From positions 1,736,001 through 1,800,000 of the forward strand of contig NZ_JAMJWC010000001.1 in assembly GCF_023554555.1 (NCBI RefSeq): a stretch of 64,000 bases of DNA, read 5' to 3'. Numbering within the stretch: position 1 is the stretch's first letter; the number at the start of each line of letters is the position of its first letter. Shown piece by piece: positions 25,040 to 34,356 of this stretch. A program made the translations under genes and the position numbers. The stretch is from Sphingobacterium sp. lm-10. Lineage in GTDB: Bacteria; Bacteroidota; Bacteroidia; Sphingobacteriales; Sphingobacteriaceae. The notes below the pieces were generated by a model. That model made no database searches. It was not told the origin of the DNA and saw only the letters and a list, made by a program, of their open reading frames with translations.

Positions 25040-27655
25040 TTAAACTACAAATTCACGAGCACGCTGTAAAGAGCGTTCAATCCCAGTTACATCCTTACCG
25101 CCTGCTGTGGCAAAAAACGGCTGACCGCCACCTCCACCCTGCACCTCTTTGGCCAGTTCGCGAATAATACCACCCGCATTCCATCCTTTCGACTTGGCAA
25201 GATCTTCGGCAATCATCACTAACAAGAACGGCTTATCGTCGATCACCGTAGCCAATACCAAAAATAAGTTTGGAACGGCATCGCGAAGGGCATACGCCAA
25301 TCCCTTTACTGCATCGGCATTTGGAATCTCCACACGAGCCGACAGATAGTGTGCGTCTCCTATCGCTTCCACCTTATTCAATAGCTCCGCCTTCAATGCT
25401 AGCGAGCGAGCAGTGATGGCTTGCTGTACCTCTTTCTTCAAAGCACCATTCTCCTCAAGCATCTTCGACAATGCGCCGACGAAGTCTTTTGGATTATGGA
25501 GTAATTCCTTCATGTTATTCACCACATCAAACTGTTCTCTTATCAACGTAGCGGAGCGGCTTCCTGTCACAGCCTCTATACGACGCACCCCTGCCGCGAC
25601 AGCAGATTCACTGACAATCTTAAAGAAGCCGATCTTACCCGTAGCTGATACATGTGTGCCGCCACATAGCTCTTTGGAGAAATTGTCGTCAAAGGTAATC
25701 ACGCGGACGTATTCACCGTATTTTTCACCAAATAATGCCGTAACGCCAGATGCGATCGCCTCTTGATAAGGTATATTACGCTCTTCTTTCAGTGCAATAT
25801 TGGCCCGTATTTTTGTATTGACGATATCTTCTACTCGTCTGATTTCCTCCTCCGTAATTTTAGAGAAATGCGTGATATCAAAGCGCAATACATCAGGAGA
25901 TACTAGCGAACCCTTCTGCTGCACATGCGTGCCCAACACTTCGCGCAGCGCGGCATGCAACAAATGTGTCGCAGAGTGATTGGCTTCTGAATCGGCTCGC
26001 TTTCCGGCATCTACAGTAGCCGCAAATTCTCCTTCTAGCGACGTCGGTAACTTATCGACAAAATGCACAATCAGCGCATTTTCTTTCTTGGTAGCGACGA
26101 TCTGAATTTTTTCTTGCGTAGTCATGTTAATCAATGTACCTACATCGCCTACTTGACCACCACCCTCGGGGTAGAAAGGTGTAACATCCAAAATCAATTG
26201 ATATTGGTCTTTGCCTTTGGCAGTCACCTTACGGTATTTCACCATGTGCGCCTGTGCTGTCAACGTATCATAACCTACAAATTCAGTTTGTACATCTTCC
26301 TGCAATACAGTCCAATCGGAAGTATCTAACGTAGTCGCCGCTCTGGAACGTTCTTTTTGGCGGTTTAGTGCCACTTGAAAACCTTCCATATCTACGGTTA
26401 GACCTTTTTCGCGTGCCAATAGCTCGGTTAAATCAATTGGAAAACCAAAGGTATCAAACAACTCAAAAGCAAAATCGCCATCGATCTGTGTGGCCTTGTT
26501 GTCATAACTTTCGAAACGTTGGATCCCGGTAGTCAATGTACGAAGGAAGGATAATTCTTCTTCCAAGACCACCTTTTGCACGAATGCTTCCTGATCAGAC
26601 AGCACATCGAATACTCCCTTGAATTGTTGCGCCAATAAGGGCACCAATTCATTCAAAAAAGGTTCTTTAAAACCTAGAAATGTATAGGCATAACGCACAG
26701 CACGACGCAAAATCCTACGGATTACATATCCAGCTTTGTTGTTGGACGGCAATTGCCCATCGGCAATCGTGAAACTTACTGCACGTACGTGATCGGCCAA
26801 GACACGCATCGCAATGTCGGTCTGCTCTTCACGACCATAGGGTATTCCTGATCGCTGAGAAGTGTAGCTGATCAAAGGTTGAAAAACATCGGTATCGTAA
26901 TTGGATACCTTTCCCTGAATCGCGCGTACCAAACGCTCAAACCCCATTCCGGTATCCACATGCTGTGCAGGCAAAGATTCTAGTGTACCCGACTTCAACC
27001 GATTATACTGCATGAATACGAGGTTCCAGATCTCGATGACCTGTGGATCATCATTATTCACTAAATCTTTACCCGGTACAGATGCGCGCTCGGAATCTGG
27101 ACGCATATCATAATGGATTTCTGAGCATGGACCACAAGGACCTGTATCGCCCATCTCCCAAAAATTATCTTTTTTATTACCTAATAGAATACGATCCTCT
27201 GCAATAAAGCTTTTCCATAAATCGTATGCTTCTGTATCCTTGGCCAACCCATCGCGTTCGTCGCCCTCAAAGATGGTGACATACAATCGATCAACATCCA
27301 GTTTATATATTCTTGTCAATAATTCCCAAGCCCAGGCTATCGCTTCTTTCTTAAAGTAATCTCCAAAAGACCAATTGCCCAACATTTCAAATAGTGTATG
27401 ATGGTAGGTGTCGATACCTACTTCTTCTAAGTCATTATGCTTTCCAGACACCCGCAAGCAGCGTTGGCTATCCGTAACACGGGAATAAGTGGCGTCACTC
27501 TCTCCCAAAAACAACTCCTTAAACTGATTCATACCGGCGTTGGTAAACATCAGTGTGGGATCATTTTTGACGACAACAGGTGCCGATGGTACAATTTGGT
27601 GTCCCTTTTCTTGAAAAAAGGTTAAGAATGCTTCGCGAATTTCTCTACTAGTCAT
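25040..27655 (-). CDS. alaS: Alanyl-tRNA synthetase
   Basis: 871 residues, close to the usual 875. The aminoacylation core starts MTSREIREAFLTFFQEKGH and has TNAGMNQFKELFLG. The tRNA-binding domain follows, then the editing domain with its metal ligands in HSATHLLHAAL and ELCGGTHVSATG. A C-terminal glycine-rich GGGGGQPFFATAGG segment ends it. It charges tRNA-Ala and clears mischarged Ser/Gly. The 3' end is separated from the TlpA-like gene by only a base or two. Transcription is divergent from the UspA gene. Confidence 0.97.
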   Translation of the reverse strand: MTSREIREAFLTFFQEKGHQIVPSAPVVVKNDPTLMFTNAGMNQFKELFLGESDATYSRVTDSQRCLRVSGKHNDLEEVGIDTYHHTLFEMLGNWSFGDYFKKEAIAWAWELLTRIYKLDVDRLYVTIFEGDERDGLAKDTEAYDLWKSFIAEDRILLGNKKDNFWEMGDTGPCGPCSEIHYDMRPDSERASVPGKDLVNNDDPQVIEIWNLVFMQYNRLKSGTLESLPAQHVDTGMGFERLVRAIQGKVSNYDTDVFQPLISYTSQRSGIPYGREEQTDIAMRVLADHVRAVSFTIADGQLPSNNKAGYVIRRILRRAVRYAYTFLGFKEPFLNELVPLLAQQFKGVFDVLSDQEAFVQKVVLEEELSFLRTLTTGIQRFESYDNKATQIDGDFAFELFDTFGFPIDLTELLAREKGLTVDMEGFQVALNRQKERSRAATTLDTSDWTVLQEDVQTEFVGYDTLTAQAHMVKYRKVTAKGKDQYQLILDVTPFYPEGGGQVGDVGTLINMTTQEKIQIVATKKENALIVHFVDKLPTSLEGEFAATVDAGKRADSEANHSATHLLHAALREVLGTHVQQKGSLVSPDVLRFDITHFSKITEEEIRRVEDIVNTKIRANIALKEERNIPYQEAIASGVTALFGEKYGEYVRVITFDDNFSKELCGGTHVSATGKIGFFKIVSESAVAAGVRRIEAVTGSRSATLIREQFDVVNNMKELLHNPKDFVGALSKMLEENGALKKEVQQAITARSLALKAELLNKVEAIGDAHYLSARVEIPNADAVKGLAYALRDAVPNLFLVLATVIDDKPFLLVMIAEDLAKSKGWNAGGIIRELAKEVQGGGGGQPFFATAGGKDVTGIERSLQRAREFVV

Positions 27656-27794
27656 TTAAAAATGTGCCTAAAATTTGAATCGCAAATTTACTGAAATTTG
27701 ATGAGGAAATGGCGCTAATGGCACAGGTTTTGGATAAGAAATCAAATTAATTCTCTATATTTAACCAAACAAAGACACGACTATTAGCAACACT

Positions 27795-28658
27795 ATGCGA
27801 AATACTATTCTGGTTCCCACAGACTTTTCTAAAAATTCTATCAGTGCTGTACGGTATGCCTGCCAATTGGCAAAACATAAAGGCTACGACGTGCATTTAC
27901 TACATTTTTATACCAGCAATACCGCTAATTTCGCCAGCGAATCAAATAACGAAGCGCTTTTGGAAGACAGCTCTTTATTGAAAGCAGATGTGTTGATGAA
28001 GGAGCTTAAAGACGAGTTGATGATTTCTTTTCCAGAATTAACCATTACCTCGGTATGCGTGCGGGGATTGATTGATGAAAAATTACCTGTGGAAGCAGGT
28101 GACAGCCGGTACGCACTTATTGTGATGGGTGCCACGGGATCCTCTGCAAAAAAATCGATTTATTACGGCAGCACTACCGTGGCGATCACTGCCAAATCAC
28201 CTATTCCGGTTGTTGCAGTACCAGAAGGTCAAAGCACTTTTGCCTTGCAACATATCAGTTTACTCACGAAGTTCAAACCCGAAGAATTGGAAACGTTGCG
28301 TTCCTTTATAGAAACAATGGGTAAGCCTGAGCAACTTTCCTTAACACATGTGTACCGTGAAGAAAGTGATCTAGATGCCATGCAGGAGCATTTACAATCG
28401 TGGGCATTTAATATCCGTGAGATGGATCTTATCAAACAAGTTGATATCGAAAGCGCCCCTATATCAAAAAATGACGTAGATTTGGATACCGTACCAGAGG
28501 TGGTAAACAGTATGATTGAGAAAGGAAATCCTGATGTAATTTTGGTCACAAAAACGCGAAAATCTTTCTTCGAAAGGTTATTTAAATCTTCGGTATCCAA
28601 AGCAATAGCGTTAGAGCTCAGAAAACCAACCTTCTTTGACCGTATTGATGAAGATTAA
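27795..28658 (+). CDS. Universal stress protein, two UspA domains
   Basis: 287 residues. The first Usp domain (1-145) begins ILVPTDFSKNSISAVRYA and holds the ATP-loop GATGSSAKKSIYYGSTT followed by PIPVVAVPEG. The second domain (about 150-287) is divergent and lacks the ATP motif. Tandem Usp proteins usually bind nucleotides and take part in stress survival. The gene is divergent from alaS, which leaves a 139-bp spacer for two promoters. It stands alone. Confidence 0.88.
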   Translation: MRNTILVPTDFSKNSISAVRYACQLAKHKGYDVHLLHFYTSNTANFASESNNEALLEDSSLLKADVLMKELKDELMISFPELTITSVCVRGLIDEKLPVEAGDSRYALIVMGATGSSAKKSIYYGSTTVAITAKSPIPVVAVPEGQSTFALQHISLLTKFKPEELETLRSFIETMGKPEQLSLTHVYREESDLDAMQEHLQSWAFNIREMDLIKQVDIESAPISKNDVDLDTVPEVVNSMIEKGNPDVILVTKTRKSFFERLFKSSVSKAIALELRKPTFFDRIDED

Positions 28659-28692
28659 AAAGCACTTACTACTATAGTAACCTACAGAGTGG

Positions 28693-29547
28693 TTAGAAGC
28701 GCTCCAAAACTAATTCTATAGCGCGCTCGATGACTGCTTGCGGCTGCTCACTGAAACGTGTATCTACCCGACTGGCTAGAATGGCGTTGATTGAGATAGC
28801 TCTGTGTCCAAACATGTTAGATAGCGCATAAATACCAGCAGTTTCCATCTCCAGATTGGTAATATGCCGACCATCAATAGCTAGGTTGCCAGCAACTTCT
28901 ATAAATTGAGGAGCTGTTTCCTGTGTACGCACTTTGCGACCTTGCGGACCATAAAATCCTGGGGCTGTTACGGTGATTCCTCTAGGAAGATCGTGTGCAT
29001 ATTTTTCTAACAGAGACTCATTGGCCTTACCAACATAAGGCCTGATGTCCAAGGTTGCGAATGCTTCGGTCACCACTTCCCGAATTCGAATTTCTTCGTC
29101 GGTATACTGCTTTTTATAAAATTGCATCAAGCTATCAAATCCTACTGCAAATTCACTGACGATAATTTGATCAATTTCTATATCGCGGCGCATAGATCCA
29201 CTGGTACCGATACGAATAATATCGACTGATTTAATCTTCGAATTTAATACCTTAGTTTGCAAATCAACATTAAAAAGAGCGTCAATCTCGTTGATGACAA
29301 TATCAATATTGTCGGTGCCGATACCGGTAGAAACAACCGATATACGCTTGCCTCGCAGATGGCCGGTATGGGTAATAAATTCTCGCTTTCCCTTAACGAT
29401 TTCGATATCGTCAAAATGCCGGGATACCAGCGGCACACGCTCCTGATCTCCTACAAAAATGATGGTATCTGCAATATCTTCAGGCAGTAAGTTAAGATGA
29501 TACACGCTACCATCTTGGTTGAGTATTAGCTCAGAATCATTGATCAT
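28693..29547 (-). CDS. Nucleoside phosphorylase (uridine-phosphorylase type)
   Basis: 284 residues when started at the ATG at 29547, which overlaps the previous gene's TGA (ATGA). An extension to 29646 would run inside the YigZ gene and is unlikely. The fold of the PNP_UDP family is seen in FVGDQERVPLVSRHF, GTDNIDIVINEIDAL, RIGTSGSMRRDI and MAS-like NLEMETAGIYALS. These are phosphate and nucleoside contact regions. The enzyme splits a nucleoside with phosphate to a base and ribose-1-phosphate; uridine is the likely but unproven substrate. It is translationally coupled to the YigZ gene upstream. Confidence 0.88.
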   Translation of the reverse strand: MINDSELILNQDGSVYHLNLLPEDIADTIIFVGDQERVPLVSRHFDDIEIVKGKREFITHTGHLRGKRISVVSTGIGTDNIDIVINEIDALFNVDLQTKVLNSKIKSVDIIRIGTSGSMRRDIEIDQIIVSEFAVGFDSLMQFYKKQYTDEEIRIREVVTEAFATLDIRPYVGKANESLLEKYAHDLPRGITVTAPGFYGPQGRKVRTQETAPQFIEVAGNLAIDGRHITNLEMETAGIYALSNMFGHRAISINAILASRVDTRFSEQPQAVIERAIELVLERF

Positions 29548-30161
29548 ATGGTTTTCAGATAACGAAGGTTTGTTTGGCCAACTTTCTCCAGCCGTCCGAT
29601 AACTGCATTTACTTGCATCTTTCGGATCGCGATCCGAATCACACAATTATTATCAAACTGTTGCTCCTGAATCGTGGCATTCTCTTCCTTAATGATACGC
29701 ATAATATCATTCATCTGCAAATATGGGAATTGAACTTCATAGATGTCATCCGTAGTTTTTTCCAGGATTTCCGCCTCTTCCAATGCAAGTTGAGTCGCGG
29801 TTTTATACGCATTGATCAACCCGGAAACACCCAACAGTGTTCCTCCAAAATAGCGAACGACTACCACTAAGATGTTGGTAACATCCAAAGATAGCAGTAC
29901 ATTGAGGATTGGGCGGCCGGCAGTGCCCGACGGTTCGCCATCATCATTAATACGAAACACAGAGCGATCTGGCGATAGCCGATACGCGTAGCAATGGTGC
30001 CGCGCTTTTGGGTGCAACAGCTTCAACTCTGCTATAATATCTTTTAATTGTACCTCGTCTTCAAACGGAAAAGCATATGCTATAAACTTACTGCCCTTAT
30101 CTCTAAACAGGCCTTCGTATGATTTCCCTATCGTACGGTATGTATCTTCAAATAGACTCAA
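29544..30161 (-). CDS. YigZ/IMPACT-family protein
   Basis: 205 residues: an N-terminal UPF0029/IMPACT domain (KSYEGLFRDKGSKFIAYAF, AYRLSPDRSVFRINDDGEP, then GTAGRPILNVL and RYFGGTLLG) and a C-terminal DUF1949-like domain. Members are linked to translation and stress; the E. coli member's activity is not settled. Its stop overlaps the start of the nucleoside phosphorylase gene. It is the last core gene before the prophage. Confidence 0.9.
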   Translation of the reverse strand: MSLFEDTYRTIGKSYEGLFRDKGSKFIAYAFPFEDEVQLKDIIAELKLLHPKARHHCYAYRLSPDRSVFRINDDGEPSGTAGRPILNVLLSLDVTNILVVVVRYFGGTLLGVSGLINAYKTATQLALEEAEILEKTTDDIYEVQFPYLQMNDIMRIIKEENATIQEQQFDNNCVIRIAIRKMQVNAVIGRLEKVGQTNLRYLKTI

Positions 30162-30315
30162 ATAAAATATGTTAAATACTGATATACAAGTAATTAATGA
30201 AAAATAATGATGTAATTGTAAATTATTAGTATATTTTATCCATAAGAATACTCATATAATTACATCACATCCCACCCTCCTGAATGCAAACTTACTATTT
30301 TTTTGAAAATTATAT

Positions 30316-30346
30316 TTTGACATGTCGTGACATGTTTATACATTTG
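30316..30346 (+). promoter_or_regulatory. Early prophage promoter with TGACATG repeats
   Basis: TTTG at 30316-30319, a 19-base spacer, and TACATTTG at 30339-30346, which is the ideal Bacteroidota promoter spacing. The spacer carries TGACATG twice, ten bases apart (30318 and 30328), and a GACATGTC palindrome. A repressor bound there would cover the promoter. It stands 27 bases before the first early gene. Confidence 0.75.
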
Positions 30347-30372
30347 CATCAGTACGTCACAATTAAAATGTT

Positions 30373-30663
30373 ATGAGGCTTGACTTTGACAAACTGGTTC
30401 TCAAAAAATTGATGACGATTAATATAGGCGATACGATTGCCATAAGCAGCCTTGCCCCGAAAGATCCAGATGGATTTACTTTGGGAGTTAAGCGGCTTAT
30501 CCGATCAGGGTGGTGTGAATATGAATTCTCAAATGATTATTCTGCCATTCGCCGATTAGACCTCCCCGATTTTGCGAGTGACCATTTCAAAACTTTAAGA
30601 AATGAACACAGCAAACAATTACACACTTCAAAAAATACCGCAGCCGGTAGAAGCTACTGGTAA
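30373..30663 (+). CDS. Hypothetical early prophage protein
   Basis: 96 residues, basic, without membrane segments. It is the first gene after the early promoter and overlaps the next gene by 62 bases. KRLIRSGWCEYEFS and RRLDLPDFASDHF are the only notable stretches. There is no known family. The position suggests an early regulator or a small DNA-binding protein, but the sequence does not show this. Confidence 0.6.
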   Translation: MRLDFDKLVLKKLMTINIGDTIAISSLAPKDPDGFTLGVKRLIRSGWCEYEFSNDYSAIRRLDLPDFASDHFKTLRNEHSKQLHTSKNTAAGRSYW

Positions 30664-30895
30664 AGTATCGAATAACACCTTTCATCCATACGCGCTTCGC
30701 GAACTTGGCTTTACAGATAATGGTCTGGCTTGGTCAAATGCCAATGAGCATTATCATTCCTTAGATACTCAACTTGGCACGCTGTGCGTGGTGGGTTTTT
30801 CAAAAGTCTTTCTCCTTAACGGCAACAAGGAAGATCACCTCCATCGCATTAACAGCGTAAGAATGCTAACCCTTTTCATCGAAATGCTATCATGA
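30602..30895 (+). CDS. Hypothetical early prophage protein
   Basis: 97 residues from ATG 30602, overlapping the 3' end of the previous gene in another frame. The text HPYALRELGFTDNGLAWSN is distinctive but unrecognised. The stop overlaps the next ATG (ATGA at 30892). Such overlaps suggest translational coupling in one transcript. Confidence 0.6.
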   Translation: MNTANNYTLQKIPQPVEATGKVSNNTFHPYALRELGFTDNGLAWSNANEHYHSLDTQLGTLCVVGFSKVFLLNGNKEDHLHRINSVRMLTLFIEMLS

Positions 30896-31059
30896 GAGAT
30901 CAGGAAATTATAGACGCGCTCGATCAGATCGAAGCGCCGGCTATCGAATTGGCACCAGGTATCTACGATATCGCCCCGGAACGTGAGGAAGTAGAATCAT
31001 TTACATCACCTTATCTGGCTAAGCCAGTGAAGGGGAAAGGAGGAAGTGACAATGCCTAA
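30892..31059 (+). CDS. Small acidic early prophage protein
   Basis: 55 residues, MRDQEIIDALDQIEAP at the N-terminus and a basic end KPVKGKGGSDNA. It begins in an ATGA overlap and ends 8 bases into the next gene, so it is tightly packed in the early operon. No family is recognised. Coding is supported by the overlaps on both sides rather than by homology. Confidence 0.55.
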   Translation: MRDQEIIDALDQIEAPAIELAPGIYDIAPEREEVESFTSPYLAKPVKGKGGSDNA

Positions 31060-31297
31060 AATATACATAGAAGTACCAATCGCTGAGCGTATGCCGGTTG
31101 TTGGCGAGAAGCAGCATCCATTGGATAAAGTGGTATTCGTCGATAATTGCAACGTTAGACATGCAATACCACTACGTCTTATAGAGCTTGAAGATCGGCA
31201 GCACCTCATGGAAATTGGCTACACTCACTGGCTGGAAGAAGTGGAAGTGTCGGAGGAGGTTTTAGAATTGGTGAAAGGAGGTTCATCATGCAAGTAA
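31052..31297 (+). CDS. Hypothetical early prophage protein
   Basis: 81 residues from ATG 31052 (a GTG at 31046 would add two residues). Segments KIYIEVPIAERMP and LEDRQHLMEIGYTHW are seen, but no domain is known to me. It overlaps its neighbours on both sides and precedes the PcfK-like gene by an overlap of 10 bases. Confidence 0.6.
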   Translation: MPKIYIEVPIAERMPVVGEKQHPLDKVVFVDNCNVRHAIPLRLIELEDRQHLMEIGYTHWLEEVEVSEEVLELVKGGSSCK

Positions 31298-31659
31298 CAG
31301 ACGCTTTCAAAGATATCATCCAGAATCACCTGACTGGTGTGGCCAACACCGACGGCAACTTTGCAAAGTCCTTCGCCAATCCTAAAAAGAAAATCGAAGA
31401 CTGCATCACCTACATCCTAAATACCGTGAAGTCCTCGGGCAAAATGGGCTTTGCAGATGACGAGATCTTCGGCATGGCCATGCACTATTACGATGAGGAA
31501 ACCATTGATATAGGAAAGCCTATCAGCGGCAAGGTGATCGTCAATCGCAGTATTGAAAAGCCTGCAACTTCGGAAAAGCCGGTGCAACAAGCGAAAGCCA
31601 AAAAGCCGATCAAAAAGGACGAAACAATAATTTCTAAGAATCAATTAACCATGTTTTAG
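31288..31659 (+). CDS. PcfK-like protein
   Basis: 123 residues. The core FKDIIQNHL, then NPKKKIEDCITYILNTVKSSG and FADDEIFGMAMHYYDEETID matches the PcfK-like family of Bacteroidota mobile elements. The C-terminus is a lysine- and proline-rich tail. PcfK was named from a conjugative plasmid, but its biochemical role is unknown. It precedes the PcfJ-like gene by two bases, the classic pair. Confidence 0.82.
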   Translation: MQVTDAFKDIIQNHLTGVANTDGNFAKSFANPKKKIEDCITYILNTVKSSGKMGFADDEIFGMAMHYYDEETIDIGKPISGKVIVNRSIEKPATSEKPVQQAKAKKPIKKDETIISKNQLTMF

Positions 31660-31661
31660 CT

Positions 31662-32936
31662 ATGCAACCAAGAACGAAAATACAACATCGTATTTGGGGA
31701 TTAAGCAAAGAACTTCCCCCTATCAGTAAGAAGCAAGAAAAATTCGCTTACAGCAAAGTGCTGGACCATATTGGCCATCGATCAAAGAAAGGTATTACCT
31801 GTATGGATTGCGGAGAATTTTTCGAGGATCACACTACACACAAGCGGTGCACATGCCCACATTGTAATACGAAGCTTCAAATAGAAGTAACCAGGAAACG
31901 AAAGTTCACTCAGCGTAAGCTTATGGCTATTTTAGATATTGTTGACGGCATCCAAGTATCTCGAACTGTCGAAGTATATGGCCATCACCGTGCTGGAGAA
32001 CGTGTCCGTCACTTCATATATGAGATTTATCAGCACTTCTTCAATGTCGAAAGGAAAAATCACGTAGTGGCACGCGCTCGCAATATGTTTGGAGACTCCT
32101 TTACCGGTGATCTCGAAGTGCGAAGAAATGCTGATGCAGATTGCTATCGATATAGTGTAGACAAGGTTTGCAATGGTTCCAAAGTTTTACCGATGTTCAA
32201 GAAATTAGGCTTCAAGGGGAACTTCCATTGGGTATCACCCTATACCTTCTTTACCAAAATTCAATATGATAACAGAGCAGAGACGCTTTTGAAAGCTGGC
32301 CAAGGATCTATGTTTCGTTTTGAAATCACAGGTTGGAGCAATGGTGCCTATCGCTTTTGGGATTCAATCAAGATCTGCATCCGAAATAAATACAAGGTCA
32401 AAGACGCGCAGATGTATTACGATTACCTGGGATTACTTGCGAGATGCCGGAAGGATCTGCGAAGTCCAAAATATGTTTGCCCTAAAAATCTTACCAAAGA
32501 ACACGACCGCTACGTAAAGAAGGTACGAGAAATGGATCGAAAAAGATCCGAAGCAGAGAAGATACGACGTGCAAGGGACAATGAAGAGCAATACTTGAAA
32601 GATAAGCAGGCGTTCTTTGGTTTGTGTTTCGTAAGTGGTGACGTGACAGTAAAGGTGCTGGAATCAGTACAAGAATTCGTCCAGGAAAGCATTGCTCACA
32701 AACATTGCGTATTTACAGGGGATTACTTTAAAAAGCAGGATTCTTTAATCTTTAGCGCGATTGTGAAAGGCGTTCCAGTTGAGACGGTGGAGTTATCACT
32801 AAAAGAAATGCAGATCATCCAATCTCGCGGCTTGCACAACAAAGCTTCGGAATACAACGAGGATATCAAAAAGCTTGTCGATCGGAACATCAGTCAGGTA
32901 CGGAGGATATACGATCAGCTGCAGAGCGCAAATTAG
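31662..32936 (+). CDS. PcfJ-like protein
   Basis: 424 residues. A zinc-ribbon lies near residues 45-70 (CMDCGEFF, then CTCPHCNTKL). The rest matches the PcfJ-like family (YEIYQHFFNVE, KLGFKGNFHW, FFTKIQYDNRAETLLKAGQ). The function is unknown. These proteins occur with PcfK in conjugative elements and phages of Bacteroidota. The C-terminal third is helical and charged. It is the largest early gene here. Confidence 0.82.
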   Translation: MQPRTKIQHRIWGLSKELPPISKKQEKFAYSKVLDHIGHRSKKGITCMDCGEFFEDHTTHKRCTCPHCNTKLQIEVTRKRKFTQRKLMAILDIVDGIQVSRTVEVYGHHRAGERVRHFIYEIYQHFFNVERKNHVVARARNMFGDSFTGDLEVRRNADADCYRYSVDKVCNGSKVLPMFKKLGFKGNFHWVSPYTFFTKIQYDNRAETLLKAGQGSMFRFEITGWSNGAYRFWDSIKICIRNKYKVKDAQMYYDYLGLLARCRKDLRSPKYVCPKNLTKEHDRYVKKVREMDRKRSEAEKIRRARDNEEQYLKDKQAFFGLCFVSGDVTVKVLESVQEFVQESIAHKHCVFTGDYFKKQDSLIFSAIVKGVPVETVELSLKEMQIIQSRGLHNKASEYNEDIKKLVDRNISQVRRIYDQLQSAN

Positions 32937-32938
32937 CA

Positions 32939-33160
32939 ATGACCAAACAAGAAGCAGCATCCGTACTAGAACTACTCCACGGTGTGGGCATGTCCCACTA
33001 TGAGGTAGCAAGCTTGTGCGGATGCACAGTAAGGGAGCTGGAGCAACTGTCTGTAAAAGTGATGTCGTTCAAATGGGACAACTGGCAGAATAACAACATA
33101 ACATTGACGCGGCAAAGCAAAATGAACTGGCCAGAGGAATTGGCTAGAATTAGTAATTAA
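32939..33160 (+). CDS. Small HTH-like early protein
   Basis: 73 residues. MSHYEVASLCGCTVRELEQLS has the spacing of a helix-turn-helix, as in small regulators or terminase-like small proteins. It starts 3 bases after the PcfJ-like stop. The C-terminus is tryptophan-rich. Regulation of the late arm is possible but not shown. Confidence 0.55.
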   Translation: MTKQEAASVLELLHGVGMSHYEVASLCGCTVRELEQLSVKVMSFKWDNWQNNNITLTRQSKMNWPEELARISN

Positions 33161-33190
33161 AGTAGATAACACGTAATATCAGTAGATACG

Positions 33191-34234
33191 ATGATAACAG
33201 TAAATAGCCTTTCCGGTGGACAAACATCTTCATTCATGGGCATCCATTTTTTTGCTGATCATAACATCTTTGCATGCGTAGAACAGGAGGCATACAAATA
33301 CACAGCAGAATCGAATCGGGCACGTGGCGAAGTGCATGGTCTTCTGGCAGCACAATCATGGCTACGTATGTTTCATCCCGGCTTCTGGATGAGTGCAGAG
33401 GATGATAGGACATTAGTTGTAATGCACAAGCTTTCTCAGGAATTGCAACAGCCTTGGCAACTTAAGTCAATGGGTGGTATTGAAGTTGTGTTTGCTCATA
33501 ATTGGGGAAGAACTAAATACAAAACCTATGATGATATCGCCAAGGATTTTTTACCAAACAGTGGTAAGCGGTTATGTACGGAAGTACTAAAAGTAGAACC
33601 AATGTACAATTACATTCGGCACAGGATATCAAAACTTGATCCAGTAGAATGTCGCATCGGTTTCCGGTTGGACGAACTAGACAGAACAGTAAATATGTTC
33701 TTTCGTCTAGTTGAAATAAAAGATCGCGCACCAGATCCGTCTTTCGATTTGCAAACCGTAATCAATCAAATGCAAATCCCAGCGTACCTTGTCCGCTGGT
33801 GGGATATCATGGGTGTGGAAGATATGGTGCGCAAAGGTGAGCGAAAATTAAAACCGACGCCGTTTAACTACTATAAGAAGGATTATTACCGCGTGCCATC
33901 ATTCCCATTGATTGAGCATGGAATTACAAAAGCAGAGGTTGTAAAATATTGGAAAGGCAGGCCGGAGCATGTCTTCCCTCCAATATCCAATTGCGTAATG
34001 TGTTTTCACCATACCATACAACAGCTACAACAGCAATGGAAAGATCCTGTAAATTTGAATCGTATGATGTGGGCAGATGATGCTGAGAAAGCGAAAGGGA
34101 ATACATTCAAGCGCAGACAAGTTGGTAAGCGCACTTATCCAGCTTCGATGGAATGGATCAAAGATTTACCCTTACAGATGCAAATGGAATTTATTGATTA
34201 CGCGAGCTGCGATGCTGGGTCGTGTACGGATTAA
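33191..34234 (+). CDS. Phage PAPS-reductase-like PP-loop protein
   Basis: 347 residues beginning with the PP-loop ITVNSLSGGQTSS, followed by the segment KRLCTEVLKVEPMYNYI and a Cys-rich end (NCVMCFHH, then DAGSCTD). This resembles the PAPS-reductase-type ATP pyrophosphatases carried by many phages, including DNA phosphorothioation DndC relatives and nucleobase-modifying enzymes. The Cys pairs may hold an iron-sulfur cluster or zinc. No dnd partners are present, so phosphorothioation is unlikely. It is the last early gene before the cargo region. Confidence 0.75.
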   Translation: MITVNSLSGGQTSSFMGIHFFADHNIFACVEQEAYKYTAESNRARGEVHGLLAAQSWLRMFHPGFWMSAEDDRTLVVMHKLSQELQQPWQLKSMGGIEVVFAHNWGRTKYKTYDDIAKDFLPNSGKRLCTEVLKVEPMYNYIRHRISKLDPVECRIGFRLDELDRTVNMFFRLVEIKDRAPDPSFDLQTVINQMQIPAYLVRWWDIMGVEDMVRKGERKLKPTPFNYYKKDYYRVPSFPLIEHGITKAEVVKYWKGRPEHVFPPISNCVMCFHHTIQQLQQQWKDPVNLNRMMWADDAEKAKGNTFKRRQVGKRTYPASMEWIKDLPLQMQMEFIDYASCDAGSCTD

Positions 34235-34356
34235 ATTAATTTTTCGGTTGTTTGGTATTATTATAATAATCTATTAGCAAGTCGTTCTCAATGTAATTAA
34301 CGATTGAAAATATGTATTTTGCAGGCAGGTACAAACCAATGGCCTTATAATTACTA

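Noticed and set aside
33191..34234. DNA phosphorothioation (DndC) call
   Set aside because: No other dnd genes are present; only the PP-loop and Cys pattern are shared.
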